A stretch of 64,000 bases of DNA from Polynucleobacter sp. Latsch14-2 (GTDB lineage: Bacteria; Pseudomonadota; Gammaproteobacteria; Burkholderiales; Burkholderiaceae): the NCBI RefSeq assembly GCF_018881925.1, contig NZ_JACVPL010000001.1:310001-374000 (forward strand), written 5' to 3'. The stretch's first letter is position 1; every line of letters begins with the position of its first letter. Shown piece after piece: positions 47,278-57,916 of this stretch. The notes beneath the pieces were generated by a model that had not been told where the DNA came from, made no database searches, and worked only from the letters and a program-made list of their open reading frames with translations. A program made the translations under genes and the position numbers.

Positions 47278-49012
47278 AGACTGGCTTGCCTGGCTTGGAA
47301 TCGGATTGGTCCGCGACAAAATAGCCGTGACGTTCAAACTGAAAGCGATCTTCTGCTTTGGCATCTTTCATGCAGGGCTCTAGGTATGCGGTAATTATTT
47401 TTTTGGAGTTTGGATTAATCGCATCCAAGAAGTTCTTATCGCCGCTATCAGGGTGCGGGTCGGCGAAGAGATGGTCGTAGATGCGTACTTCAGCAGGAAT
47501 AGCTTCAGCCGCACTCACCCAATGAATATTGCCTTTAACTTTGTAATTATTTGACCCTGCCGTACCGCTCTTGCTATCGGGAAAGTGAGTTGCATTGACT
47601 TGGATGATATTGCCAGACGCATCACTCTCAAAGCCCGTGCACTCGATAACGAAGCCATGGCGTAGACGAACACGACCACCAGGCTGATCGCCGATTGGTG
47701 GATATAGCCTGAAGAATCCCTTAATAGGTTCCTTCATAAAGTCGTCTGCTTCAATCCACAACTCACGGGTGAAATTGAATTCACGATTACCCCATTCAGG
47801 ATGCTGAGGATGGCGGGGTGCTGAACAGGGCTCGCTAGTTGCGCCATCAAAATTTTCAATGACTAGTTTGAGGGGTTTGAGTACGGCAGTAGCCCGTGGT
47901 GCTCTAGCTTCTAGATCATCGCGCAAGGCTTGCTCCAGCGTGCTCATATCAATCCAGCTATCTGCTTTCGAGACTCCAATGCGTTCACAGAACAAACGAA
48001 TACTTTCTGGGGTGTAGCCTCTACGACGTATGCCTACTATGGTTGGCAAACGCGGGTCATCCCAACCCTCGACATGATTCTCTTCCACCAGTTGCAGCAA
48101 CTTACGTTTACTGGTGATGGTGTAAGTTAAATTGAGGCGGGCGAATTCATATTGATGCGGCACCGGGTTCTTGAAGATGCCCAACTCTCTTAATGAGCTC
48201 ACAATCCAGTCATAGAGTGGGCGATTATTTTCAAACTCTAAAGTACAGATCGAGTGCGAAACATTCTCTAGTGCGTCAGAAATACAGTGGGTGTAATCGT
48301 ATAAAGGATAGATACACCACTTGCTGCCAGTGCGATGATGAGCGGTATGCCGAATGCGATAGACGACTGGATCACGCATGACAATATTGGGGTGCGCCAT
48401 ATCAATCTTGAGGCGCAGAACATGTTCCCCATCTTGAAATTTACCATCACGCATCTCGCGAAAGAGTGTCAAATTTTCTTCTGGTGTGCGGGCGCGGTAG
48501 GGGCTATTTTTTCCAGCTTGCCCAAAGTTGCCGCGATTGGCGTGAATGTCATCAGCACTTTGGCTGTCAACATACGCCTTCCCATTTTGAATCAGAATTT
48601 CAGCAAACTCATACAGGCGATCAAAGTAATCGCTGGCGTGATAAAGGTGATCTCCCCAGCTAAATCCTAGCCATTTCACAGCATCCAAGATACTGTCGGC
48701 GTACTCAATGTCCTCTTTGACAGGGTTGGTGTCATCCAGGCGCATGTTGCAACGGGCGCCACCTGGCAATACGTTGTAGTCAGCCGCTAGACCAAAGTTC
48801 AGGCAAATACTTTTGGCGTGACCAATATGCAGATAGCCATTAGGCTCCGGTGGAAAGCGGGTAATGATTGATGGAATAGGTAAATTAGCCAAATCAGTCC
48901 GCTGGTTAAAGGCGCCGCTTGCTAAGTCATGATCAATGATCTGACGTAAAAAATTGGAGGGCTCGGCTATTGCGCCGGGAGCTGCTTTGGATGGTTTGCT
49001 ATCTTGGGACAT
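47240..49012 (-). CDS. glnS: Glutaminyl-tRNA synthetase
   Basis: Charges tRNA-Gln. The 590-residue class I enzyme has HIGH at residues 62-65 within PPEPNGYLHIGH, the RLDDTNP block, the KMSKS-equivalent ITSKRKL, and the two-barrel anticodon-binding C-terminus. Presence of GlnRS means charging by direct route. The ATG at 49012 gives the expected N-terminus; the frame is open to 49060. No ribosome-binding site; a TACAAT on the minus strand ends six bases upstream. Converges with and overlaps the SDR gene by 38 bases. Confidence 0.97.
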   Translation of the reverse strand: MSQDSKPSKAAPGAIAEPSNFLRQIIDHDLASGAFNQRTDLANLPIPSIITRFPPEPNGYLHIGHAKSICLNFGLAADYNVLPGGARCNMRLDDTNPVKEDIEYADSILDAVKWLGFSWGDHLYHASDYFDRLYEFAEILIQNGKAYVDSQSADDIHANRGNFGQAGKNSPYRARTPEENLTLFREMRDGKFQDGEHVLRLKIDMAHPNIVMRDPVVYRIRHTAHHRTGSKWCIYPLYDYTHCISDALENVSHSICTLEFENNRPLYDWIVSSLRELGIFKNPVPHQYEFARLNLTYTITSKRKLLQLVEENHVEGWDDPRLPTIVGIRRRGYTPESIRLFCERIGVSKADSWIDMSTLEQALRDDLEARAPRATAVLKPLKLVIENFDGATSEPCSAPRHPQHPEWGNREFNFTRELWIEADDFMKEPIKGFFRLYPPIGDQPGGRVRLRHGFVIECTGFESDASGNIIQVNATHFPDSKSGTAGSNNYKVKGNIHWVSAAEAIPAEVRIYDHLFADPHPDSGDKNFLDAINPNSKKIITAYLEPCMKDAKAEDRFQFERHGYFVADQSDSKPGKPVFNRSVGLKDSWK

Positions 49013-49018
49013 GCTGCC

Positions 49019-49024
49019 ATTGTA
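49019..49024 (-). promoter_or_regulatory. Candidate -10 of glnS, predicted leaderless
   Basis: Minus strand TACAAT (49024-49019, five of six) with six bases to the ATG at 49012. Weak or absent -35. The upstream neighbour on this strand, tctA, ends in a terminator, so glnS needs its own promoter here. Confidence 0.4.
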
Positions 49025-49041
49025 GAGAAAAGCCTTTGCCC

Positions 49042-49073
49042 ATAAAGAAAAAGCCCGCAAACTGCTGCGGGCT
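49042..49073 (-). terminator. Intrinsic terminator of tctB-tctA
   Basis: Minus strand: AGCCCGCA (49073-49066) pairs with TGCGGGCT (49059-49052) around a six-base loop, followed by TTTTTCTTT. It lies 24 bases after the tctA stop. Confidence 0.85.
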
Positions 49074-49096
49074 CGTTTCTACTAAGGCTTTGAAGA

Positions 49097-50599
49097 TTAA
49101 TCTTCTACGAAAGCCTCTTCGCGGGTTTTCTTAACCGCTGGCAACGCCACGATCACCACCAAGAGGGCTGATGCAATCAGCAATCCAAGGGAGAGTGGGC
49201 GAGTCAGGAAGGTTGTGAAGTCACCACGGGAGAGCAACAAAGCGCGACGGAAGTTCTCCTCCATCATTGGCCCAAGAACGAAACCGAGGAGCAATGGAGG
49301 GGGTTCGCAACCGAGTTTGAAGAACAGGTAGCCGATCAAGCCAAAAGCTGCGGTTACATAAACGTCAAATACGGTGTTGTTCACGGTGTATACGCCGATA
49401 CAGCAGAACACCAAAATCGCTGGATACATGAAGCGATAAGGAATCTTCAGGAGCTTGACCCAAATACCAATCAAAGGCAAGTTCAAGAGAATCAACATCA
49501 CGTTACCGATCCACATGGAAGCGATCAGACCCCAGAACAAGGCTGGGTTGCTTGTCATTACCTGTGGGCCTGGCTGAATGTTGTGAATAGTCATCGCGCC
49601 AACCATCAGTGCCATCACAGCGTTTGGTGGAATACCCAAAGTCAGCAATGGAATAAACGATGTTTGAGCAGCAGCATTATTAGCAGACTCTGGGCCTGCT
49701 ACACCCTCAATTGCGCCTTTACCAAACTCATGACTGTATTTAGAAGATTTCTTTTCAACAGAATAAGCACCAAAAGCAGCCAAGGCAGCACCGCCGCCTG
49801 GCAAGATACCCAAGATCGAACCAATCGTCGTACCGCGCAAGATGGAAGGAATCATGCGCTTCACGTCTTCCTTAGTAGGAATCATAGTGGTCATCTTATT
49901 GAGGAAGCCTTCGTCCTCATCGGTCTTCTCAAGGTTATTCATGATCTCTGCAAATCCGAATACGCCCATCGCAACAGCAACGAAGCCGATACCATCACTT
50001 AATTCAGGGATGTCAAAAGCATACCGTGATACGCCAGAGTTAACGTCGGTTCCGATTAGTCCCATTAACAAGCCTAATACGATCATGCCGATTGCTTTAA
50101 CCAATGAGCCGGAGGCAAGAACCACTGCACCAATTAACCCTAATACCATTAGGGAGAAGTATTCAGCAGGGCCAAATTTAAATGCCAGTTGGGAGAGTGG
50201 CGCAGCAAAGGCCGCTAAAACGAGTGTAGCTACGCAACCTGCAAAGAATGAGCCCATACCAGCGGTAAAGAGAGCAACGCCCGCTCGACCGTTTCGGGCC
50301 ATCTGATAGCCATCAATCGCCGTCACCACCGAGGAGGTTTCACCTGGGATGTTGAGCAAAATCGCAGTGGTGGAGCCGCCGTACTGGGAGCCGTAGTAAA
50401 TACCAGCCAACATGATCAATGCGGCAATTGGAGGCAAAGCATAGGTTGCTGGCAAAAGCATCGCAATCGTTGCAATTGGGCCAAGACCAGGAAGAACGCC
50501 GATCAAGGTGCCAAGTACGCAACCAATCAGGCAGTAAAGAAGGTTTTGCAGCGTAAACGCTGTATCGAAACCGAGGGCTAAATTAGCAAATAAGTCCAT
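49097..50599 (-). CDS. Tripartite tricarboxylate transporter permease, large subunit (TctA family)
   Basis: Large membrane subunit of a binding-protein-dependent secondary transporter for tricarboxylates or other organic acids. The 500-residue product has about 11-12 hydrophobic segments and the family signatures GVLPGLGPIATIAML near residue 34, YYGSQYGGSTTAILLNIPGE near 68, and the second GILPGGGAALAAFGAYSVEKK near 263. ATG at 50599. Follows the small subunit gene by 19 bases. No binding-protein gene (tctC/Bug) is adjacent, so substrate cannot be guessed from context. Confidence 0.95.
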   Translation of the reverse strand: MDLFANLALGFDTAFTLQNLLYCLIGCVLGTLIGVLPGLGPIATIAMLLPATYALPPIAALIMLAGIYYGSQYGGSTTAILLNIPGETSSVVTAIDGYQMARNGRAGVALFTAGMGSFFAGCVATLVLAAFAAPLSQLAFKFGPAEYFSLMVLGLIGAVVLASGSLVKAIGMIVLGLLMGLIGTDVNSGVSRYAFDIPELSDGIGFVAVAMGVFGFAEIMNNLEKTDEDEGFLNKMTTMIPTKEDVKRMIPSILRGTTIGSILGILPGGGAALAAFGAYSVEKKSSKYSHEFGKGAIEGVAGPESANNAAAQTSFIPLLTLGIPPNAVMALMVGAMTIHNIQPGPQVMTSNPALFWGLIASMWIGNVMLILLNLPLIGIWVKLLKIPYRFMYPAILVFCCIGVYTVNNTVFDVYVTAAFGLIGYLFFKLGCEPPPLLLGFVLGPMMEENFRRALLLSRGDFTTFLTRPLSLGLLIASALLVVIVALPAVKKTREEAFVED

Positions 50600-50618
50600 T
50601 TTTCAGAGTCCTGGTCCG

Positions 50619-51104
50619 TTAGTTTTGTAGAAAGATTGGAAGTAATGGGAACTGAAGTTTCAGACCCAAAACAAACACGGAATATGTAAATACGATGAGG
50701 AAGGTGGCGTTTACCAGGGTGCCTTTCCAATGGAATTCGTGACTAGCGCTGGCAGACATAAATACCAAAACCGCTACAGCCACAATGAAGCCCATCGTTG
50801 GTAATAGAACTCCGTAAAGGATAACCGACCCAGTAATAAGGGCAATGATTCTCCAGTTAAAAGCAGGAATCTTTTCAATAGCTGCCTTAGCGCTCAGTGA
50901 CTTAATAAAAATCAGCAGACCAAGGGCTGTCATGAGTAAGCCTAGCCAGAATGGGAAGTAGCCAGGACCCATTTTGGCGGCAGTACCCATTTGGTATTGC
51001 AAAGCTACAACGGTAAAGAAGAGGCCGATGATCATGTACATGATCCCTGCGCCAAAATCTTTTTGATTGCGTATTTTCAACTTGCGCTCCTTGTTTATCG
51101 ACAT
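50619..51104 (-). CDS. Tripartite tricarboxylate transporter small subunit (TctB family)
   Basis: Small membrane subunit partnering TctA. The 161-residue product has four hydrophobic segments and the TctB patterns GPGYFPFWLGLLMTALGL near residue 45 and a final hydrophobic hairpin. The ATG at 51104 is preferred to the in-frame TTG at 51125. First gene of tctB-tctA, divergent from alaS with 102 bases between starts. Confidence 0.88.
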   Translation of the reverse strand: MSINKERKLKIRNQKDFGAGIMYMIIGLFFTVVALQYQMGTAAKMGPGYFPFWLGLLMTALGLLIFIKSLSAKAAIEKIPAFNWRIIALITGSVILYGVLLPTMGFIVAVAVLVFMSASASHEFHWKGTLVNATFLIVFTYSVFVLGLKLQFPLLPIFLQN

Positions 51105-51169
51105 TTTTGCCGATTTATTTATCAATGTTGAGCGATTGTAAGGCAGAAATGGGGGGTCTTGTCTAGCGT

Positions 51170-51198
51170 TTGCCCTAGCCTGGTGCCAATGCGATAAT
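51170..51198 (+). promoter_or_regulatory. Promoter of alaS, predicted leaderless
   Basis: -35 TTGCCC (51170-51175, four of six), exact 17-base spacer, -10 GATAAT (51193-51198, five of six). Transcription would start about 7-8 bases on, at or beside the alaS ATG (51207). No ribosome-binding site is present in the remaining bases. Confidence 0.5.
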
Positions 51199-51206
51199 TA
51201 TTAGCT

Positions 51207-53831
51207 ATGAAAGTCTCCCAAATTCGCCAGGCTTACCTGGACTTCTTTGCCGCAAAAGGCCACCAAATCGTCCCTTCTAGCCCTGTGGTTCCGGGTGATG
51301 ACCCCACACTCCTCTTTACAAATGCGGGGATGAACCAGTTTAAGGATGTATTTCTGGGCTTTGATAAGCGCCCTTATACCCGTGCCACGACTGCTCAGAA
51401 ATGCATTCGTGCTGGTGGAAAGCACAATGACTTGGATAACGTGGGCTATACGGCTCGCCACCATACCTTTTTTGAGATGCTGGGAAATTTCTCTTTTGGG
51501 GACTATTTTAAGAAAGATGCCATTCAATTTGCCTGGGATTTGCTAACCGAAGTATTTAAGCTCCCCAAGGAGAGGCTCCTAGTCACGGTTTATGCCGAAG
51601 ACGAAGAGGCGTATGCCATTTGGAAGGACCAAATTGGGGTTCCCGCTGATCGCATTATTCGGATAGGCGATAACAAAGGCGCACGCTATGCTTCCGATAA
51701 TTTTTGGATGATGGGCGATACAGGCCCGTGCGGCCCTTGTACTGAGATTTTTTATGATCATGGCGAGCATATTCCTGGCGGCCCTCCTGGCAGTCCAGAT
51801 GAAGATGGTGATCGCTTTATTGAGATTTGGAACAACGTGTTCATGCAGTACAACCGCGATGAAGCGGGCAATATGCATCCCTTGCCTAAGCCAAGCGTTG
51901 ATACCGGCATGGGCCTTGAGCGTATTGCTGCAGTTTTGCAGCACGTTCACTCAAACTATGAGATCGACCTCTTCGTTAATTTATTGAAGGCTGCCAAAGA
52001 GGCAGTAGATGCTGCTGGCGGTGAAAACTGCGATGCCGAAAGCCCGTCACTTAAAGTCATTGCCGACCATATTCGAGCGTGTAGTTTTGTAGTAGTAGAT
52101 GGCGTGATCCCTGGTAATGCTGGTCGTGGCTATGTTCTGCGCCGTATTGCTCGTCGTGCGATCCGTCATGGTTATAAATTGGGTGCGCGCAAACCATTCT
52201 TTTATCAACTGGTTCCAGCGCTCGTTAAAGAAATGGGTGAAGCGTATCCAGAACTACGTGCCGCGCAAGATAAGGTTGGAGAAGTGCTTAAGCAAGAAGA
52301 AGAACGCTTCTTTCAGACAATTGCTAATGGTATGGAAATATTGGAAGGCGCTTTGGCCGGCGGTGCAAAAGTCGTCGACGGAGAAACTGCATTCCGTTTA
52401 CATGACACCTTTGGCTTTCCATTGGATTTGACGGCGGACGTTTGCCGTGAGCGTGACGTTACTGTAGATGCGCAGGGTTTTGAAGTGGCAATGCAAAAAC
52501 AGCGCGACCAAGCTAGGGCTGCAGGCAAGTTTAAAGTTGCCCAAGGCTTGGAGTACTCGGGTAAGCCTACGCAATTCCATGGTTATGACAGCCTTAAGCA
52601 CACGGACGCAAAAATTACCGCCTTATATCTAGATGGCTCATCAGTCTTGTCGATCAAGGCCGGTGACGCAGCAGTGGTGGTGTTGGATAACACCTCCTTT
52701 TATGCAGAGTCTGGTGGCCAGGTTGGAGATCAAGGCGAGCTACGCAATGACGGTGCGCGTTTTACAGTGGAAGACACCTTCAAAATTCAAGCGGATGTAT
52801 TTGGTCATCAAGGTGAGGTGGCTGAAGGGGAGCTTAAGGTGGGTGATTCCATCAATGCTCTGGTCGATGTTCAGCAAAGAACAGAGACAATGCGCAACCA
52901 TAGCGCAACCCATATTCTTCATAAAGCATTGCGTGAGGTCTTGGGCGACCATGTTCAGCAAAAGGGCTCTTTGGTCGACTCGAGTAAAACCCGTTTTGAC
53001 TTTACTCATAACGCACCCATTACTACTGCCCAGATTCGCCAAGTGGAAGATATTGTCAATCTTGAGATTTTGACCAATGCCGCAACTTCAGCAAAAGTAA
53101 TGTCTTTAGATGACGCACAAAAGACTGGCGCAATGATGTTATTTGGTGAGAAGTACGGCGATGAGGTAAGGGTACTCGAGATTGGAAGCTCTAAAGAGCT
53201 TTGCGGTGGTACGCACGTTGAGCGTACTGGCGACATTGGCAGCTTGAAGATTGTTTCTGAGAGTGGTGTAGCAGCTGGTATTCGTCGCGTTGAGGCTGTG
53301 ACAGGGCAAAATGCTTTGCATTTCTTGCAAGATCTAGAAGACAAGATTAACGAAGCCGCTGCTGTACTCAAGACTCATCCTGGAGATCTAGTGAATCGCG
53401 TGACACAGTTGCAAGAAAGCTTGCGCCAAGCTGAGCGCGAGTTAGAAAAGGTCAACTCTAAATTTGCAGCTAGCCAAGGGGATGAATTGGCTACCCAGGC
53501 CGTGGATGTGAATGGTATTAAGGTATTAGCTGCGCGCTTAGATGGTGCCGATGCGCAAGTCTTACGAGAAACCATGGATGCACTCAAAGTAAAACTCAAG
53601 ACTGCGGCCATTGTGTTGGCTTCGGTGCAAGGTGAGAAGGTCAGTTTAGTTGCTGGTGTGACTGCCGATGCGATTGGTAAGGTGAAGGCTGGCGATCTTG
53701 TAAATTTTGTTGCTTTGCAGGTGGGTGGTAAAGGTGGTGGCAAAGCGGAAATGGCAATGGCCGGAGGCAATAATCCTGCAGCTCTAGGCGCAGCTTTAGC
53801 GGGTGTAAAAGATTGGGTTGCTAGCAAATGA
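51207..53831 (+). CDS. alaS: Alanyl-tRNA synthetase
   Basis: Charges tRNA-Ala and edits mischarged Ser and Gly. The 874-residue class II enzyme has the N-terminal aminoacylation core ([23 protein letters not shown]-type block near residues 23-45), the editing domain with HSATHILH and CGGTHV zinc ligands, a coiled-coil linker and the C-terminal DHHA1-type [18 protein letters not shown] at 51207. The stop overlaps the start of the TusA-like gene (ATGA). Confidence 0.98.
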   Translation: MKVSQIRQAYLDFFAAKGHQIVPSSPVVPGDDPTLLFTNAGMNQFKDVFLGFDKRPYTRATTAQKCIRAGGKHNDLDNVGYTARHHTFFEMLGNFSFGDYFKKDAIQFAWDLLTEVFKLPKERLLVTVYAEDEEAYAIWKDQIGVPADRIIRIGDNKGARYASDNFWMMGDTGPCGPCTEIFYDHGEHIPGGPPGSPDEDGDRFIEIWNNVFMQYNRDEAGNMHPLPKPSVDTGMGLERIAAVLQHVHSNYEIDLFVNLLKAAKEAVDAAGGENCDAESPSLKVIADHIRACSFVVVDGVIPGNAGRGYVLRRIARRAIRHGYKLGARKPFFYQLVPALVKEMGEAYPELRAAQDKVGEVLKQEEERFFQTIANGMEILEGALAGGAKVVDGETAFRLHDTFGFPLDLTADVCRERDVTVDAQGFEVAMQKQRDQARAAGKFKVAQGLEYSGKPTQFHGYDSLKHTDAKITALYLDGSSVLSIKAGDAAVVVLDNTSFYAESGGQVGDQGELRNDGARFTVEDTFKIQADVFGHQGEVAEGELKVGDSINALVDVQQRTETMRNHSATHILHKALREVLGDHVQQKGSLVDSSKTRFDFTHNAPITTAQIRQVEDIVNLEILTNAATSAKVMSLDDAQKTGAMMLFGEKYGDEVRVLEIGSSKELCGGTHVERTGDIGSLKIVSESGVAAGIRRVEAVTGQNALHFLQDLEDKINEAAAVLKTHPGDLVNRVTQLQESLRQAERELEKVNSKFAASQGDELATQAVDVNGIKVLAARLDGADAQVLRETMDALKVKLKTAAIVLASVQGEKVSLVAGVTADAIGKVKAGDLVNFVALQVGGKGGGKAEMAMAGGNNPAALGAALAGVKDWVASK

Positions 53832-54073
53832 CCGATATCAGCAACATCGCATTTAACGCAGAGGTAGACGCTATTGGCATGAACTGCCCTCTCCCTATTT
53901 TGCGCACCAAGAAAGCTTTAGCAACGATGCAGTCAGGCGAGGTATTAAGAATTAAAGCTACTGACTCAGGTGCTGCTCATGACTTCCCTGCCTTTGCTAA
54001 ACAGACAGGGAATGAGTTGATTGCCACCGCGAATGAGGGCAATGTCTTGGTTTTCTTCCTAAAGAGAAGATAG
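53828..54073 (+). CDS. TusA/SirA family sulfurtransferase-like protein
   Basis: 81-residue protein of the SirA/TusA/YeeD fold with the signature [15 protein letters not shown] holding the single conserved Cys (about residue 19), the sulfur-carrying residue in TusA. TusA relays sulfur for tRNA thiouridylation, and other family members serve different sulfur transfers; which applies here cannot be told. Coupled to alaS by a four-base overlap. Convergent with galU, five bases away. Confidence 0.88.
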   Translation: MTDISNIAFNAEVDAIGMNCPLPILRTKKALATMQSGEVLRIKATDSGAAHDFPAFAKQTGNELIATANEGNVLVFFLKRR

Positions 54074-54078
54074 ACCGC

Positions 54079-54963
54079 TTAGCCTAAAGAGCGACTCTTT
54101 AAGTAAGCAGCAAAATCTTCTTTCACTTCTGGGTGACGCAAAGCAAATTCCACAGATGCTTTGAGATAGCCCAGCTTGCTTCCGCAGTCATAGCGAACGC
54201 CATCGTATTCATAAGCAAATACAGGCTCTTCTTTTAACATGGCGGCGATAGCGTCAGTGAGCTGAATTTCTCCGCCGGCTCCTGGCTTCAGGTTCCGGAT
54301 ATGAGCAAAGATATTCGAAGATAAGACATAGCGACCCACTACCGCTAGATTAGAGGGGGCATCTTTGGGTTGGGGTTTCTCGACCATGCCATTGAGCCTG
54401 TAAATTCCTTTGGCCACTTCATTTCCGGAAACGATGCCATAAAAACTACTCTTAGCTGGATCAATCTTTTCTACCGCCAATACTGAACCATTTTGCTCAT
54501 CAAAGACTTTAAGCATTTGCTTGAGCACTGGTGGTTGCCCATCTAATAAATCATCGGCCAGAATAATGGCAAAGGGTTCATCGCGCACCAATTTCTCGGC
54601 ACACAAAACGGCATGACCTAGGCCCAGAGCCTCTGGTTGGCGAACATACACACAATCAACATGGCTGGGTTTGACGCTGCGAACAATTTCCAGCAATTCT
54701 TTTTTGTTCTTGGCTTCTAGCTCGGCTTCCAATTCATAGGCTTTATCGAAATGGTCTTCAATCGCGCGCTTACTGCGACCGGTGACAAAAATCATTTCAG
54801 TAATGCCTGCGGCAATCGCCTCCTCAACTGCATACTGAATCAGCGGCTTATCAACTACATTGAGCATTTCTTTGGGGCTAGCCTTGGTGGCTGGCAAGAA
54901 GCGGGTGCCAAGGCCAGCAACTGGAAAAACTGCTTTTGTGACGGCTTTGGTTGATAAAGGCAT
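54079..54963 (-). CDS. galU: UTP-glucose-1-phosphate uridylyltransferase
   Basis: Makes UDP-glucose for polysaccharide and lipopolysaccharide precursors. The 294-residue product has the nucleotide-binding opening [23 protein letters not shown], the [13 protein letters not shown] block and the later GEIQLTDAI segment; length is standard. ATG at 54963 with GGGAT seven bases upstream. It lies 37 bases downstream of valS on the same strand and may be read with it. Confidence 0.97.
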   Translation of the reverse strand: MPLSTKAVTKAVFPVAGLGTRFLPATKASPKEMLNVVDKPLIQYAVEEAIAAGITEMIFVTGRSKRAIEDHFDKAYELEAELEAKNKKELLEIVRSVKPSHVDCVYVRQPEALGLGHAVLCAEKLVRDEPFAIILADDLLDGQPPVLKQMLKVFDEQNGSVLAVEKIDPAKSSFYGIVSGNEVAKGIYRLNGMVEKPQPKDAPSNLAVVGRYVLSSNIFAHIRNLKPGAGGEIQLTDAIAAMLKEEPVFAYEYDGVRYDCGSKLGYLKASVEFALRHPEVKEDFAAYLKSRSLG

Positions 54964-55000
54964 ATTGATCCCAATCGTTTTTAGTGTTTGCTTTTAGGTT

Positions 55001-57892
55001 TTACTTGAGGCGCTCTAATTGTGCAATAAGCTTCTCGTGATTTTGTTCGAACCCTGCCAATCGTTGTTTTTCCTGTGCTACAACTTCTTCTGGAGCGCGA
55101 GCAACAAAGCTTTCGTTAGATAATTTGCCGCGGGCCTTGGTGATTTCATTGGCTAAACGCTCAATTTCTTTGCTAAGTCTAATTCTTTCTGCCACTACAT
55201 CAACTTCAATTTTGAGTAAGAGTTTAAGGTCGCCAACTAACGCAATTGGTGCGTCTGGAGCATCTTTTTCTAAAGCGGATTCATCGTTGTAGATTTTGAC
55301 TTCAGACAGTTTGGCTAAAGCGGTGAGGTAGGGGGTGGCTTGCCTGAGGAATGCTTCAGGACCAGTAATCCAAAGCGGTACTTTATTTCCAGGGGGGACT
55401 TGCATCTCCCCACGCAGGTTTCTACAGGCATCCACAATGGCTTTAATTTGAGCAACCCATGCTTCACTCTGTTCATCTAGCTTGTCTGGCTGGGAAACTG
55501 GGTAGGGCTGCAGGGCAATAGTTTGCTTTTCTTGCTTGGCAAGCTCTTTTCCTGATATTGGTGCAACGGTTTGCCAGAGCGTTTCAGTAATGAAGGGAAT
55601 GAGTGGGTGAGCCATCCGCAAGATGGTTTCCAATACGCGCAACAAAGTACGACGTGTTGCACGTTGCTGGGCTGGAGTACCAGTCTGTAGCTGAACTTTA
55701 GCAAGCTCAAGGTACCAATCGCAATATTCATCCCAAACAAATTGATAGATGCTCGAGGCAATGTTATCAAAGCGATAGTTTTCAAAACCTTTGGCTACAT
55801 CTGCCTCAGTTCTTTGAAGTAGGGAAACAATCCAACGATCAGCAGGGGAAAAATCTAAGTAGCCATCTGCGCCACATTGATTATCGCAAGGGGCAAAACC
55901 GTTTTCTTCATCACCGCCAGGACAGTTCATGAGAACGAAGCGGGTGGCATTCCAGAGTTTGTTACAGAAGTTGCGATAACCTTCACAGCGTTTCTGGTCA
56001 AAGTTGATATTGCGACCTAGCGAAGCAAGCGAAGCAAATGTGAAGCGGAGAGCATCAGTGCCAAATGCAGGAATACCTTCCGGGAATTCCTTTTTAGTTT
56101 TCTTACCAATGCTTTCAGCTTGTTTTGGGTTCATCAAGCCAGAAGTTCTTTTATTGACTAGTTCTTCAATCTTGATGCCGTCAATCAGGTCAATCGGGTC
56201 CAAGGTGTTGCCTTTGGACTTGCTCATCTTCTGGCCTTCAGAGTCTCGTACTAAACCATGAACGTATACGGTATGAAATGGCACCTTGCCGGTGAAGTGG
56301 CAGGTCATCATTACCATGCGCGCCACCCAGAAGAAGATGATGTCAAAGCCAGTGACCAATACAGACGAGGGTAAAAAGTGCTTGAGTTCGGGCGTCTGTT
56401 CTGGCCAGCCCAACGAGCTAAATGGTACGAGTGCTGAGCTAAACCAAGTATCGAGTACATCAGGGTCACGAATTAGGGCGCCACTATAGCCAGCAGCTGT
56501 AGCCTTAGTTTTTGCTTCCTCTTCAGATCGCGCCACAAAGATTTGACCATCTTCTGCATACCAAGCAGGGATTTGATGGCCCCACCATAGTTGGCGTGAG
56601 ATACACCAGTCTTGAATATTCTCGAGCCATTGAGTGTAGGTGGTAATCCAGTTTTCAGGGACAAGTTTGATATCGCCTTTGGTTACTGCGTCTAATGCAG
56701 CGCCGGCGATTGATGAGCCTGGCTGATACTGATTGTCAGGACTTGGTTTAGACATAGCTACAAACCACTGATCTGTGAGCATTGGCTCAATGATTGTCTG
56801 TGTGCGGTCACCGCGCGGCACCATCAATTTATGAGGCTGTACTTTTTCCAATAGACCAGCAGCATCCAAATCGGCAACAATTTGTTTGCGGGCTGCAAAA
56901 CGCTCCATGCCTTGGTACGTAGACGGGGCATTCTCATTAATCTTTGCATCCAGGGTCAAAATATTAATGAGTGGTAATTGGTGGCGTTGACCTACTGCAT
57001 AGTCATTGAAGTCATGCGCGGGAGTCACTTTTACAACCCCAGTACCAAAGTTCAAATCAACATAGTCATCTGCGATGATTAGAATCTCGCGATTGCAGAG
57101 TGGCAAGTGCACCGACTTGCCAATCAGGTGCTTATAGCGTTCATCTTCAGGATTGACCATCACGGCTACGTCACCCAATAAGGTTTCTGGGCGAGTAGTT
57201 GCAACTGTTAAATGCCCAGAGCCATCCGCGAGTGGATAGCGGATGTGCCACATCGAACCATCTTCTTCCTCACTAACAACCTCGAGATCAGAAACTGCAG
57301 TACCTAGAACAGGATCCCAGTTCACTAAACGTTTGCCACGGTAAATGAGCCCCTGCTCATGGAGGCGCACAAACACCTCAACCACGGCCTTGGACATTTT
57401 GCTATCCATCGTGAAATATTCGCGGCCCCAGTCAATGGAGGCGCCTAGACGACGAATTTGGCGAGTAATGGTCGAACCAGAGCTCTCCTTCCACTCCCAA
57501 ACCTTTTCTAGGAATTTTTGGCGCCCTAAATCGTGGCGAGAAACTTTTTGTGCATCGAGTTGGCGTTCAACGACAATTTGAGTGGCAATGCCAGCATGAT
57601 CTGTGCCGGGGACCCACAAGGTATTTTTACCAGACATACGGGCATGACGGACCAGACCATCCATGATTGTTTGGTTAAAGGCGTGACCCATATGCAGGGT
57701 GCCAGTCACATTGGGTGGCGGTAGCTGAACACTAAAGTCAGCCTTGCCTTCATCAAGGGAGGCTGTGGCAATGCCTCTATTTTCCCATTCAGGCACCCAA
57801 TGGGCTTCTATGGGGGCGGGTTCATAGGATTTAGCAAGCTGGTCCGCGGGACTGCTTGCTGGAGAATTGGGGGTATTCGAAGCATTTGGCAT
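55001..57892 (-). CDS. valS: Valyl-tRNA synthetase
   Basis: Charges tRNA-Val. The 963-residue class I enzyme has HMGH at residues 67-70 after PPPNVTGTL, the KMSKSKGN loop, an editing domain between them and a C-terminal coiled coil ([16 protein letters not shown] region) that contacts tRNA. The ATG at 57892 is chosen over a TTG at 57901. A Ser/Pro/Asn-rich head of about 20 residues precedes the domain. Divergent from uvrD with only 24 bases between starts, sharing one palindromic -10 block. Confidence 0.98.
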   Translation of the reverse strand: MPNASNTPNSPASSPADQLAKSYEPAPIEAHWVPEWENRGIATASLDEGKADFSVQLPPPNVTGTLHMGHAFNQTIMDGLVRHARMSGKNTLWVPGTDHAGIATQIVVERQLDAQKVSRHDLGRQKFLEKVWEWKESSGSTITRQIRRLGASIDWGREYFTMDSKMSKAVVEVFVRLHEQGLIYRGKRLVNWDPVLGTAVSDLEVVSEEEDGSMWHIRYPLADGSGHLTVATTRPETLLGDVAVMVNPEDERYKHLIGKSVHLPLCNREILIIADDYVDLNFGTGVVKVTPAHDFNDYAVGQRHQLPLINILTLDAKINENAPSTYQGMERFAARKQIVADLDAAGLLEKVQPHKLMVPRGDRTQTIIEPMLTDQWFVAMSKPSPDNQYQPGSSIAGAALDAVTKGDIKLVPENWITTYTQWLENIQDWCISRQLWWGHQIPAWYAEDGQIFVARSEEEAKTKATAAGYSGALIRDPDVLDTWFSSALVPFSSLGWPEQTPELKHFLPSSVLVTGFDIIFFWVARMVMMTCHFTGKVPFHTVYVHGLVRDSEGQKMSKSKGNTLDPIDLIDGIKIEELVNKRTSGLMNPKQAESIGKKTKKEFPEGIPAFGTDALRFTFASLASLGRNINFDQKRCEGYRNFCNKLWNATRFVLMNCPGGDEENGFAPCDNQCGADGYLDFSPADRWIVSLLQRTEADVAKGFENYRFDNIASSIYQFVWDEYCDWYLELAKVQLQTGTPAQQRATRRTLLRVLETILRMAHPLIPFITETLWQTVAPISGKELAKQEKQTIALQPYPVSQPDKLDEQSEAWVAQIKAIVDACRNLRGEMQVPPGNKVPLWITGPEAFLRQATPYLTALAKLSEVKIYNDESALEKDAPDAPIALVGDLKLLLKIEVDVVAERIRLSKEIERLANEITKARGKLSNESFVARAPEEVVAQEKQRLAGFEQNHEKLIAQLERLK

Positions 57893-57900
57893 AAGAGGCA

Positions 57901-57910
57901 AATTATAATT
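57901..57910. promoter_or_regulatory. Palindromic -10 block shared by valS and uvrD
   Basis: AATTATAATT is its own reverse complement and reads TATAAT on the plus strand (57904-57909) and on the minus strand (57907-57902). uvrD starts seven bases after its hexamer, and valS nine bases after its own, so both mRNAs would have no leader or two to three bases only. Neither strand shows a good -35. Confidence 0.5.
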
Positions 57911-57916
57911 GGCACG

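Noticed and set aside
57800-57916. 39-codon N-terminal extension of uvrD
   Set aside because: Runs antisense to the valS start region and precedes the normal UvrD N-terminus; the promoter block lies inside it.
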